Assembly: GCA_045133795.1 (NCBI GenBank)
Contig: JBGUUT010000107.1
Location: 1 to 7,122 of the forward strand
Direction: 5' to 3'
Origin: RGIG8597 sp045133795
GTDB taxonomy: Bacteria > Spirochaetota > GWE2-31-10
Length of the DNA stretch: 7,122 bases
Below, piece by piece: positions 1 through 6,750 of this stretch (position 1 is the first letter of the stretch; every line of letters begins with the position of its first letter). The notes under the pieces were generated by a model. It did no database searches. It had not been told where the DNA came from and saw only the letters and a program-made list of their open reading frames with translations. Made by a program: the position numbers and the translations under genes.

Positions 1-15
1 TTCTCTTATTGACGA

Positions 16-42
16 GGTATTACTACTCTACATAGTAACACC
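16..42 (-). other. Leader RNA hairpin, 10-bp stem with 7-base loop
   Basis: Arms 16-25 and 33-42 are complementary at 9 of 10 positions around the loop at 26-32. The exception, positions 19 and 39, becomes a G-U wobble in RNA made from the minus strand but an A-C mismatch in plus-strand RNA. This favours leftward transcription, in agreement with the promoter at 143-218. No T-run follows on the minus strand, so it is not an obvious intrinsic terminator. It may be a leader-processing or structural stem. Confidence 0.45.
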
Positions 43-70
43 CGTTTTGGCTTCTTGTATATCTATATAA

Positions 71-82
71 TGTCAATGAACT
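71..82 (-). promoter_or_regulatory. boxA-like antitermination element in a leader RNA
   Basis: The minus strand reads AGTTCATTGACA, which matches 8 of 12 positions of the E. coli boxA sequence TGCTCTTTAACA. It lies about 55-65 bases downstream of the predicted transcription start. In rRNA leaders boxA binds NusB/NusE and lets RNA polymerase resist Rho. The short A/U-rich tail after it and the absence of any start codon with a Shine-Dalgarno support a non-coding leader. It contains TTGACA by chance, but no -10 follows at the right distance. The assignment depends on a 16S gene lying to the left. Confidence 0.45.
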
Positions 83-142
83 ATTTAATCTTTGCTACTC
101 ACAAGTTTCGGCGTGTGCCTTACGTGCGTCGCAACGTGTGGT

Positions 143-218
143 TTTCTACATCTTTTCAACCTTCATGTCAAGAACTTTTTTTATTTTTTTTATTGCAAAT
201 AAAATATTATTTTATTTT
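143..218 (-). promoter_or_regulatory. Strong rRNA-type promoter with A/T upstream element, reading leftward
   Basis: On the minus strand a perfect -35 hexamer TTGACA (171-166) is followed after exactly 17 bases by TAGAAA (148-143), a good -10. Transcription should start near position 136. The -35 is preceded by an almost pure A/T stretch (176-218, only two G/C bases) with A- and T-tracts, resembling the UP elements of rRNA promoters. No gene lies between this promoter and the left edge, so it should drive something further left. The boxA-like sequence at 82-71 suggests an rRNA operon. The promoter begins at the very 3' end of rluD, so readthrough from that operon could also enter the leader. 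The hexamers and spacing are seen directly; the rRNA target is inferred. Confidence 0.6.
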
Positions 219-1118
219 CCCCATAAAACGAGGTGGTTTTATTTTAAAAGTTAATTGTTTATTACTGTACTTATCAAAAAATGAAAGTTTTGTTGCTGCC
301 AAACAAAGTTGCATATCAGGATACTTACTATCCTTCCTTGAATACAACGCATCTCCTAAAATCGGACATCTTAAATATGCAGCATGAACTCTAATCTGAT
401 GTGTACGTCCGGTATAAATTCTTACTTTCACAAAAGAATAATTTCCGGAATGACGAACCACATGGAAAACTGAGTGACTAACTTTCCCCCCTCGCTCTAG
501 CACTGTCATTTTTTTTCTATTATGCGGATTACGCCCGATTTGAGTTAATACGGTTTGTTCAAAAGGCAATAATTTCCCTTTCAGCACAGCACTGTAAATT
601 TTTTTCACTTTGTGATCATGAAATAATCGCGACAAATACTCTTGGGCATCTCTATGACGAGCAACTATTATTAATCCCGAAGTATCTTTATCAAGTCGAT
701 GAACAATTCCAGCTCTCAATTTTAACTTATTTAGATTTTCTGTATCTTTTTTTTCCAATCTAATTTTATCTAATCCCCACAATGCATGCACTAATGTACC
801 GGTATAATTACCTTTTGCGGGATGAACAACCATTCCACACGGTTTATTTATTACTATATAATTATCATCCTCATAAACAATATCCAAAGGAATATTTTCC
901 GGTTCAATATTTTCTTCACCCCACTCTACTTCTAATTCCGCTTTATCCCCGATTGCAGTTTTAGAAAAAGAAAGCTTTACATTTTTTCCATTCAACATTA
1001 ATTTTGTTAAATGATTTTTTAAATTAGAACGATTGATACCAGTTAAAGAAGACAAAACAACATCAAGTCTTTTTCCTACATGCTCTTCATCCAAAACAAA
1101 AGAGAATTCTTTTTTCAT
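207..1118 (-). CDS. rluD: RluA/RluD-family 23S rRNA pseudouridine synthase
   Basis: This 303-residue protein would isomerise uridines to pseudouridine in 23S rRNA in the cytoplasm. An S4 RNA-binding domain occupies about residues 14-66. The catalytic domain contains the family signature HRLDKDTSG at 140-148, with D143 the expected nucleophile, and the C-terminal GRTHQIRVHAAYL motif at 237-249. An upstream NKPCGMVVHP segment (91-100) is also typical. Length and S4 domain match RluD (E. coli RluD is 326 residues), which modifies helix 69. The RluD assignment over other RluA paralogues (RluC, generic RluA-family) is likely but not proven. The ATG start is supported by AAAGGA (1130-1125) six bases upstream. 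It is the last gene of the leftward operon, 22 bases after the preceding stop. The stop lies in an A/T-rich palindrome (197-217), a weak terminator at best. Confidence 0.9.
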   Translation of the reverse strand: MKKEFSFVLDEEHVGKRLDVVLSSLTGINRSNLKNHLTKLMLNGKNVKLSFSKTAIGDKAELEVEWGEENIEPENIPLDIVYEDDNYIVINKPCGMVVHPAKGNYTGTLVHALWGLDKIRLEKKDTENLNKLKLRAGIVHRLDKDTSGLIIVARHRDAQEYLSRLFHDHKVKKIYSAVLKGKLLPFEQTVLTQIGRNPHNRKKMTVLERGGKVSHSVFHVVRHSGNYSFVKVRIYTGRTHQIRVHAAYLRCPILGDALYSRKDSKYPDMQLCLAATKLSFFDKYSNKQLTFKIKPPRFMGKIK

Positions 1119-1140
1119 ATTTCATCCTTTCTAAGCACAA

Positions 1141-1674
1141 CTAATATTCAAGTGCAACATTTTTCATATACGGTTTCATTCTCAATAAAATATCACTTAA
1201 TGATACCGCAAATCCAACAACTCCACTTCCTATAAATAAAGTCATAAATTGATAACGTTTTAAAGTTCCGAATGTCGAAGCCCCCATCATCATATTATAA
1301 CCAGATATTCCGAGCCATCCTGCAAATGAAGCAAAAGTTAAAGCTCCGAAAAATATAATTTCCGCACGTCGGATAATATTCTCCCCTTTGTAATCAAGAA
1401 TATTTTTCTTTTCACCCGGCATTTGTACATCATCCGACGTAAACAAAGTTCGCCCGGGAATATGTACAAGTTCACTTCTTGTATTACACGACGTTTTTGT
1501 ATCTAGAAAATATTCTGTTTGCCACTTTATTCTAGGCTCACTATATTCCTTCTGCAACGAAAAACCTGTCGAAACCAAAACCACACTTACCGGCTCCATA
1601 TTTTTAAATGAAAATTCCGAAGCAAAAGAAAATACCGGGAAAAGAACGCATAACAGAAGTAATATTTTTTTCAA
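1141..1674 (-). CDS. Hypothetical small exported/membrane protein, TTG start
   Basis: I do not recognise this 177-residue protein. It begins with a short signal peptide: two lysines, a leucine-rich core and a likely signal-peptidase I site after A18 (S-F-A, then SE). Residues 19-104 form a polar domain with one remaining cysteine (C63). Two hydrophobic segments follow at about 105-128 and 143-164, joined by a short loop; the tail is short and polar with basic residues. If the signal is cleaved, the polar domain would be periplasmic or extracellular, with the two helices in the membrane. The start codon is TTG, overlapping the yggS stop by two bases in TTGA. It is supported by AAGGAG nine bases upstream and by the signal peptide that begins exactly there. 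Position between yggS and rluD suggests translational coupling. Function unknown. Confidence 0.8.
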   Translation of the reverse strand: MKKILLLLCVLFPVFSFASEFSFKNMEPVSVVLVSTGFSLQKEYSEPRIKWQTEYFLDTKTSCNTRSELVHIPGRTLFTSDDVQMPGEKKNILDYKGENIIRRAEIIFFGALTFASFAGWLGISGYNMMMGASTFGTLKRYQFMTLFIGSGVVGFAVSLSDILLRMKPYMKNVALEY

Positions 1675-2348
1675 TTATAATTTCTCCTTCCAAAAATTGC
1701 AGAACCTACACGCACTTGTGTACTTCCTTCATCTATAGCAATACCGTAATCCGAACTCATCCCCATTGAAAGAACATCAATACCTGGAACTTTTTTTTGT
1801 AACCATTCAAACTGACGACGCACTCCGGAAAAAGCTTTACGAATTTTTTCAGCATCTTCCGTCAACGGCCCTACAGTCATTACCCCGCGTAATCTACAAT
1901 ATGAAAAACCGGCATTTAAAACTTGCTCAACAAATTCTTCAAACTTTTCCGGATAAACTCCGCTTTTTTGCTCTTCCAATGAAGAGTTTATTTCTATTAA
2001 ATAATCAATATTTTTATTCACTTTAGCACATTGTTTTTCTATCTCTTGCAAAGTTTCAAGCTTATCTATAGATTCAATCATTGAAGCTACTTTTATTGCT
2101 TCTTTTACTTTATTTCGCTGTAAATGACCGATTATATGTAACTCATACGGAAGCTCACGTACAAGTACACTCGAAAATTTATCTCTAGCTTCTATCGCTC
2201 TATTTTCTCCGAACAAAATTTGTCCGGCTTCTTGAGCTTCACGAACTGCTTGTTCCGGATACGTCTTAGAAACCGCCATAAGCCTTACTTTATCATTTCC
2301 ATATTTTCTAATATCATTTTGTATTTTCTCAAGATTTTCCTTAATCAT
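1671..2348 (-). CDS. YggS/PLPBP-family pyridoxal-phosphate homeostasis protein
   Basis: This 225-residue cytoplasmic protein belongs to the YggS/PROSC (COG0325) family: single-domain TIM-barrel proteins that bind PLP without known catalytic activity and affect vitamin B6 and amino-acid homeostasis. The PLP lysine is expected at K28 in AVSKTYP (25-31). Other family blocks are FGENR (46-50), HIIGHLQRNK (71-80), the LRGVMTVGPL segment (153-162), LSMGMSSD (193-200) and GSTQVRVGSAIFGRR (208-222), which forms the phosphate-binding end. Length is normal for the family. The ATG start has AAGGAG (2359-2354) five bases upstream, overlapping the stop codon of the preceding peptidase gene, so translation is probably coupled. 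The next gene starts inside its TGA stop region. It fits the PLP-binding protein family firmly; physiological role is known only from relatives. Confidence 0.93.
   Translation of the reverse strand: MIKENLEKIQNDIRKYGNDKVRLMAVSKTYPEQAVREAQEAGQILFGENRAIEARDKFSSVLVRELPYELHIIGHLQRNKVKEAIKVASMIESIDKLETLQEIEKQCAKVNKNIDYLIEINSSLEEQKSGVYPEKFEEFVEQVLNAGFSYCRLRGVMTVGPLTEDAEKIRKAFSGVRRQFEWLQKKVPGIDVLSMGMSSDYGIAIDEGSTQVRVGSAIFGRRNYN
1684..1689 (-). promoter_or_regulatory. Shine-Dalgarno that fixes the TTG start of the small membrane protein
   Basis: The minus strand carries AAGGAG inside the last codons of yggS, nine bases before the TTG at 1674-1672. No ATG lies nearby that would keep the signal peptide; the first internal Met is residue 26. 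The site therefore decides the start. The overlapping TTGA arrangement suggests reinitiation by ribosomes finishing yggS. Confidence 0.7.
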
Positions 2349-2357
2349 ACCTACTCC

Positions 2358-3461
2358 TTAATCTACCACAAGTTGCTTCTCATATTCTGTAAGAATTTCC
2401 GCAGAGTCTTCACGAACAACAACTAAATCTTCGATTCGTACGGCACCTTTTCCCGTATAATAAAGTCCCGGCTCTACCGTAACAACTTCCCCTGCATGCA
2501 AAATATTACCGCCGGAAGAAATTCTCGGTTCCTCATGACAATCTAAACCGACACCATGTCCGGTTCCGTGAAAAAAACCATATAAATTATTTCCTTCACG
2601 ACAAGTTTCAAAACCTCGTTCTGAAAAATAGTTTTGCACTTCTTTGTGAATTTTCTTTCCATCAGCTCCGTCTTTTATTTTAGACAAAGTTTGAATCTGA
2701 ATCTCTTTTACCGCATCATAAATTTCTTGCAATTCTTGCGGTGCTTTATGTTTACAAAAAGTTCGTGTCATATCCGAATAATAATGACTTCTTCTGCATG
2801 ACGGAAAAATATCTACAATAATTGCTTCTTTTTCATGAATAACTCCATGTCCATTTTCGTGCGGATCACAAGCTTGGTCACCGGAAGCAGCAATCACAGA
2901 ATCTGCTTGCAACCCTCGATGTAAAAAAGCTTCAAATATAAAGTTTTGTAAATCTTCACTCGTCAATACCGCACCACGTAACACAAGTTCACCTTTAGAA
3001 TTCACACTACATTCAGCCAGCAATGTTTTAACTTCATCCATCACTTCAACATTTTTCTTTGACACTTCTCTTATTTTTTCAATCTCATCTTCCCGTTTTA
3101 CATTACGTCCCGGATAAAGACAACGTACCGGATTTACTTCAATACCGCTACTGCGTAAGAAATCAGCTTCCGCTATAGGAAAATAATAAGGCACTGAAAT
3201 TTTATTTATACCGTGGTTTTGCAACCAATTTAAAACAGCCCCACCTTCCGGATGAGAAAGTTTAGCCCCCAGTTGAGTAAGATTTAAGCACTCCTTACAA
3301 CGACTGACTTTCATTGCCCGCCCGATTTCTGTTGATGGAAAAAAGCCGTAAACATCGCCATCAACATCAATTACCGCTACAGGGTCAAGACAACTGTAAT
3401 CGATAGCATAAATAATATCACTGTCTTTCTGCGGAGAATTAATCAAAACTTTTACATCCAT
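2358..3461 (-). CDS. M24-family metallopeptidase (Xaa-Pro aminopeptidase/dipeptidase type)
   Basis: This 367-residue protein has the pita-bread metallopeptidase fold. An N-terminal creatinase-like domain covers about residues 1-120, the catalytic domain about 130-360. The expected dinuclear metal ligands are all visible: D217 (VDIFP), D230 (SDMTRTF), H302 (HGTGHGVGL), E330 (VTVEPGLYY) and E344 (VRIED). H298 and H309 match accessory active-site histidines. The family removes N-terminal residues next to proline (PepP) or splits X-Pro dipeptides (PepQ); the sequence does not separate these, so I give no symbol. No signal peptide is seen, so it should act in the cytoplasm on peptide breakdown products. 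It is first in the leftward operon, served by the promoter at 3498-3526. Its ATG has a weak AGCAGG upstream. Its stop overlaps the yggS Shine-Dalgarno. Confidence 0.9.
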   Translation of the reverse strand: MDVKVLINSPQKDSDIIYAIDYSCLDPVAVIDVDGDVYGFFPSTEIGRAMKVSRCKECLNLTQLGAKLSHPEGGAVLNWLQNHGINKISVPYYFPIAEADFLRSSGIEVNPVRCLYPGRNVKREDEIEKIREVSKKNVEVMDEVKTLLAECSVNSKGELVLRGAVLTSEDLQNFIFEAFLHRGLQADSVIAASGDQACDPHENGHGVIHEKEAIIVDIFPSCRRSHYYSDMTRTFCKHKAPQELQEIYDAVKEIQIQTLSKIKDGADGKKIHKEVQNYFSERGFETCREGNNLYGFFHGTGHGVGLDCHEEPRISSGGNILHAGEVVTVEPGLYYTGKGAVRIEDLVVVREDSAEILTEYEKQLVVD

Positions 3462-3497
3462 ATATACCTGCTTAACTTCATTCTTTATAAATGTGAT

Positions 3498-3526
3498 TTT
3501 ATATAAAAATGTTTGTTTTTTTTCAA
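3498..3526 (-). promoter_or_regulatory. Promoter of the leftward peptidase-yggS-rluD operon
   Basis: On the minus strand TTGAAA (3526-3521) and TATAAA (3503-3498) are separated by exactly 17 bases, one mismatch from consensus in each hexamer. Transcription would start near 3491, giving an untranslated leader of about 30 bases before the peptidase ATG at 3461. A second TTGAAA at 3538-3533 has no -10 at the right distance. No operator or riboswitch is evident. Confidence 0.6.
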
Positions 3527-3582
3527 TGTAGTTTTCAACATCTGCAAATGGTTAATTTTATCCTCATGATTCTGATATTTTA

Positions 3583-3591
3583 TGGTATAAA
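3583..3591 (+). promoter_or_regulatory. Extended -10 promoter of the rightward lipid-kinase/sensor-kinase operon
   Basis: TGGTATAAA provides an extended -10 (TGn followed by TATAAA at 3586-3591). No good -35 hexamer lies 16-18 bases upstream, which extended -10 promoters can tolerate. Transcription would start near 3598, leaving about 33 bases before the ATG at 3631. A Shine-Dalgarno-like CGGAG (3617-3621) is nine bases before that ATG. Together with the leftward promoter this makes 3462-3630 a simple divergent promoter region. Confidence 0.45.
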
Positions 3592-3630
3592 AATATTATT
3601 TCCAAAAACAAAAAAACGGAGTTTGCTTGC

Positions 3631-4590
3631 ATGACATACTTATTTATTATAAATCCGTTTGCCGGAAACGGCACATTATCAGATCAACTTCGAGATAATA
3701 TACATCGAATTGAATATTTAAAAAACAAAGAAGTATTAATTTTCAATTCTGAATATCCCGGACATGAGACTATTCTCGTAAATCAAGTAATGCAATTTTT
3801 ACCGAACGAAGATTTTTTTATCTTCGCATGTTCGGGAACCGGAAGCTTTCATTATATTCTGAATGCGGATTTAAACTTTGATAAAATAAAAATAACACAC
3901 GTTGCATGCGGCAATACAAATAATGATCTCAAAGTTTTCGGTAACAAAGTAATTTCTCGTTTTACCGATATTAATGAATTACTACAGGGAGATACATTAT
4001 ATCTTGATTACATAAAAACAAATAGTGCAAACGCCATCAATACTATTTCATGTGGATATTCTGCAAAAATCATCCAAATCCACAATCATCTTTCTTTTTT
4101 TTCAACATTGATTCCTAACTTTTCCTGGCTTTTTTCTGGCTTTCTGGGAATTATTTCAGAAAAAGTTCATAAATACGAAATTACAATCGACGGAATAGAT
4201 TACAGCGGAGATTATCATGAAATAATTTGTGCTAACGGTCGTGTTCAAGGCGGTGCATTATTTCTCGGCAATGAAATAACTCCGGACGACGGCTTGTTAA
4301 ATTTTATACTGATTCCTCAAATGAATGTATTTAGCCTTATAAAAACAATCATGGGGTTTTATTTTCACAATCCAAAGCTTTTTCACAAAAAAGTTATCAG
4401 ACTGACCGGAAAAACATTTTCAATCAAAAGAGTTGACGGAAAACAACTAAAAGTAAATCTGGACAGTGAAATAACTCCGATAGATTATATTGAAGGAGAA
4501 ATAATTCCAAATAAGTTACCTTTTATTGTTCCAAAAGGTGTCAAAATAAAACATAGAATAAAAAAAGGAAGTACAAATGGCAAAAAATAA
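3631..4590 (+). CDS. Diacylglycerol-kinase-family (DAGK/YegS-like) protein with degenerate GGDGT motif
   Basis: This 319-residue soluble protein follows the two-domain plan of bacterial lipid kinases such as DgkB and YegS, which phosphorylate diacylglycerol or related lipids with ATP at the membrane surface. The start FIINPFAGNG (5-14) is the typical first strand and loop. The second block, normally GGDGTxNE, reads ACSGTGSFH (66-74), so the Asp and the Asn-Glu are missing. The third block, usually GTGNDF, reads GNTNNDL (94-100). The later GYSAK (142-146), ITPDDGLLNF (216-225) and a C-terminal DSE (278-280, usually DGE) still match the family. It may be a divergent kinase, may use another lipid, or may have lost activity and sense or bind lipid instead. 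It overlaps the sensor-kinase gene by 14 bases, so the two are probably translated together. Fold assignment is sound; activity is uncertain. Confidence 0.78.
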   Translation: MTYLFIINPFAGNGTLSDQLRDNIHRIEYLKNKEVLIFNSEYPGHETILVNQVMQFLPNEDFFIFACSGTGSFHYILNADLNFDKIKITHVACGNTNNDLKVFGNKVISRFTDINELLQGDTLYLDYIKTNSANAINTISCGYSAKIIQIHNHLSFFSTLIPNFSWLFSGFLGIISEKVHKYEITIDGIDYSGDYHEIICANGRVQGGALFLGNEITPDDGLLNFILIPQMNVFSLIKTIMGFYFHNPKLFHKKVIRLTGKTFSIKRVDGKQLKVNLDSEITPIDYIEGEIIPNKLPFIVPKGVKIKHRIKKGSTNGKK

Positions 4591-6748
4591 GCTTTTTGCA
4601 AAAATAACTTTGACAAAAAATCGAAAGTTTGCATTTTTGGCACTGGTAATAACTTGTATTATGAATATAACAACATTCTTTCAAGTTAGTGATATTTCGC
4701 CAACATTAATGACATTCGGAATTACAACTTCTATTATTTCAATAATTATATTAGGTATCATGGCGTTTATAATTCCTACATCAAATGTTATATGGAATTT
4801 AATATTTACACTGACATTTATAACACAAGGCTTTACCTGGAGTCTTTATCATAAAAACGGATTGATTTTACATTTTTTCCTTATTGTTTCAGGTCTTTTA
4901 TCATCTCGACTTGCAGATTTTAAAATCAATCGCCAAACAATAATTATTTCAATATTTACTTATGTATCATTCGGAACTCTTATCAGTTTAGATATTATTA
5001 GCTATAAATTTACGATTGTTCCGTTTTTGGTTATGGCACTTGGCGTACTTTTTATTCAACTTCAATTAATACATCTCATAAAACAATTCGAACATTACAA
5101 AAAAATTATTGCCGGAAATACTGAAAGTTCACAAAGTATGTTACGTCTGATAGAACGCAAAAAATCGGAAGCAGAAGCTGCAAATAACGCAAAATCTGCG
5201 TTCCTTGCAAATATGAGTCACGAAATCCGTACTCCTATCAACACAATTTTGGGACTGGATGAAATGATTCTCAGAGAATGTTATGACGAAAAAATACTTA
5301 ATTATGCAAAAAATATAAAAAATGCCAGCAATATGCTTTTATCACTCGTAAATGACATTCTTGATTTTTCAAAAATCGAAAACGGAAAAATGGAAATCAT
5401 TCCTGACGAGTATTCTCTTTTTTCCATGCTCAATGAACTTGTAACAATTACCGAATTACGTGCAAAAAATAAAGGATTACAGTTTTATACTGATTTTTCT
5501 CCGGAATTACCATGTTCTTTATACGGAGATGAAATTCGTATTAAACAAGTTATAACAAACCTACTTATTAATGCCGTAAAATATACAAAAGACGGAAGTA
5601 TTACTTTTAAAATAGCCCACAAAGAGATTGCTGACAAAAAAATAAAACTTCTCATCGAAATAATTGACACCGGAATCGGAATAAAACCTGAAGATATTTC
5701 AAAATTATTCAATAAATTTGAACGAATCGAAGAAAATAAAAACAGAAACATCGAAGGTTCCGGATTAGGAATAAATATTACCGAAAATCTACTAAACATG
5801 ATGGGAAGCCATTTAATCGTAAATAGTGAATACAATGTAGGTTCCTCATTTTCATTTGAACTGGAACAAGATGTTATAGATAACACCCCGATTAGTAACA
5901 TCAGTTACTTTGATGAAAAAGTTCGTCAAAATATTCCGACAACTTTTATAGCAGAACAAGTAAATATTTTGATTGTTGATGACAATGAAATGAATCTTTT
6001 TATTGCAAAAGAACTCCTGAAACATACACAAATGAAAATTTCTACAGCAACAAGCGGAGCAAAATGTTTAGAAATGGCTCATGATAAATTATTTACTTTA
6101 ATTTTGATGGATCACATGATGCCGGATTTAGACGGTATCAAAACACTGGAGCTTCTCAGAGCCGATAATACTTCTGCTTCTCAAAATATTCCGGTAATCG
6201 CACTTACGGCAAATGCAATACACGGAGCAAAAGATTTTTACCTAAACGCCGGTTTTGCCGATTATCTTACAAAACCGATTGAAAGCAAGAAACTAGAAAA
6301 TACTTTACTGAAGTTCATCGACAATAAATTAGTTACTTTCGTATCTCGTAATAATTCTGATTCTACTACGAAATATCACCAAGAAGAAGAAACGCAACAT
6401 ATCGATATTCAAACGGGCATTTCCTATACTTATAACAAAGAAAATTACATGGAATTACTCAAAATGTTCGATGAAAAGTCCACGTCCAGATTTAATGAAA
6501 TTGTATCTATTATTGAAAAATGCAATGAAGATAATTGTAAAAATTACACAATTGCCGTTCACTCACTAAAAAATACGGCTGCAATGATAGGTGCAAAACA
6601 ATTGTCTGAAATCGCACTGAAACTTGAGCTCGCTGCAAGAAAAAATGATATAAAATTCATTGAAAGTCTCCACTACAAGCTATTGGATGAATACAAATGC
6701 GTTGAAAAAGAAGTGAAAAATTTACTTACTGCTGAAAATAAAAAATAA
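4577..6748 (+). CDS. Membrane hybrid sensor histidine kinase (HisKA-HATPase-REC-HPt)
   Basis: This 723-residue protein carries a full phosphorelay in one chain. About six hydrophobic helices (roughly 17-35, 45-66, 70-88, 95-112, 120-140, 145-168) have only short loops, so the signal is probably sensed in or near the membrane. A charged linker follows (170-207). HisKA has the H-box with H215 (SHEIRTP). HATPase_c shows N332 (N box), D364TGIGI (G1) and G394SGLG (G2). The receiver has the acidic pair D468/D469, phospho-acceptor D512 (MDHMMP), T544 and K566. The HPt domain carries H662 in HSLKN, where Asn replaces the usual Gly of HxLKG. All phospho-sites are present, so the relay H215 to D512 to H662 should work. 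No output domain is present, so a separate response regulator must exist, and none is in the window. The ATG has AGGAAG five bases upstream, inside the preceding gene. The signal is unknown. Confidence 0.93.
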   Translation: MAKNKLFAKITLTKNRKFAFLALVITCIMNITTFFQVSDISPTLMTFGITTSIISIIILGIMAFIIPTSNVIWNLIFTLTFITQGFTWSLYHKNGLILHFFLIVSGLLSSRLADFKINRQTIIISIFTYVSFGTLISLDIISYKFTIVPFLVMALGVLFIQLQLIHLIKQFEHYKKIIAGNTESSQSMLRLIERKKSEAEAANNAKSAFLANMSHEIRTPINTILGLDEMILRECYDEKILNYAKNIKNASNMLLSLVNDILDFSKIENGKMEIIPDEYSLFSMLNELVTITELRAKNKGLQFYTDFSPELPCSLYGDEIRIKQVITNLLINAVKYTKDGSITFKIAHKEIADKKIKLLIEIIDTGIGIKPEDISKLFNKFERIEENKNRNIEGSGLGINITENLLNMMGSHLIVNSEYNVGSSFSFELEQDVIDNTPISNISYFDEKVRQNIPTTFIAEQVNILIVDDNEMNLFIAKELLKHTQMKISTATSGAKCLEMAHDKLFTLILMDHMMPDLDGIKTLELLRADNTSASQNIPVIALTANAIHGAKDFYLNAGFADYLTKPIESKKLENTLLKFIDNKLVTFVSRNNSDSTTKYHQEEETQHIDIQTGISYTYNKENYMELLKMFDEKSTSRFNEIVSIIEKCNEDNCKNYTIAVHSLKNTAAMIGAKQLSEIALKLELAARKNDIKFIESLHYKLLDEYKCVEKEVKNLLTAENKK

Positions 6749-6750
6749 AA

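Noticed and set aside
54..76. A second minus-strand promoter starting at TTGACA (76-71).
   Set aside because: No -10-like hexamer lies 16-18 bases downstream. The hexamer is better explained as part of the boxA-like element.
197..217. Palindrome at the rluD stop as an intrinsic terminator.
   Set aside because: The 8-bp stem is entirely A/T and would be weak. The stretch is better explained as part of the A/T-rich upstream element of the leftward promoter.
55..387. Plus-strand open frame of 110 codons covering the left edge.
   Set aside because: Its second half is antisense to rluD and its first half crosses the leftward promoter. It has no Shine-Dalgarno and no recognisable protein features.
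1766..2426. Plus-strand open frames of 86 and 68 codons within the peptidase-yggS region.
   Set aside because: Both are antisense to conserved blocks of yggS and the end of the peptidase, with no ribosome-binding site or domain signal.
3575..3596. A/T inverted repeat around the rightward -10 as a possible operator.
   Set aside because: The arms match only with a bulge and are pure A/T in an A/T-rich intergenic region, so the match is expected by chance.
5485..5901. Minus-strand open frame of 138 codons with a lipoprotein-like N-terminus (LSITSC).
   Set aside because: It is antisense to the conserved N, G1 and G2 ATP-binding boxes of the histidine kinase, whose reading frame is certain. The lipobox resemblance is chance from a low-complexity complement.
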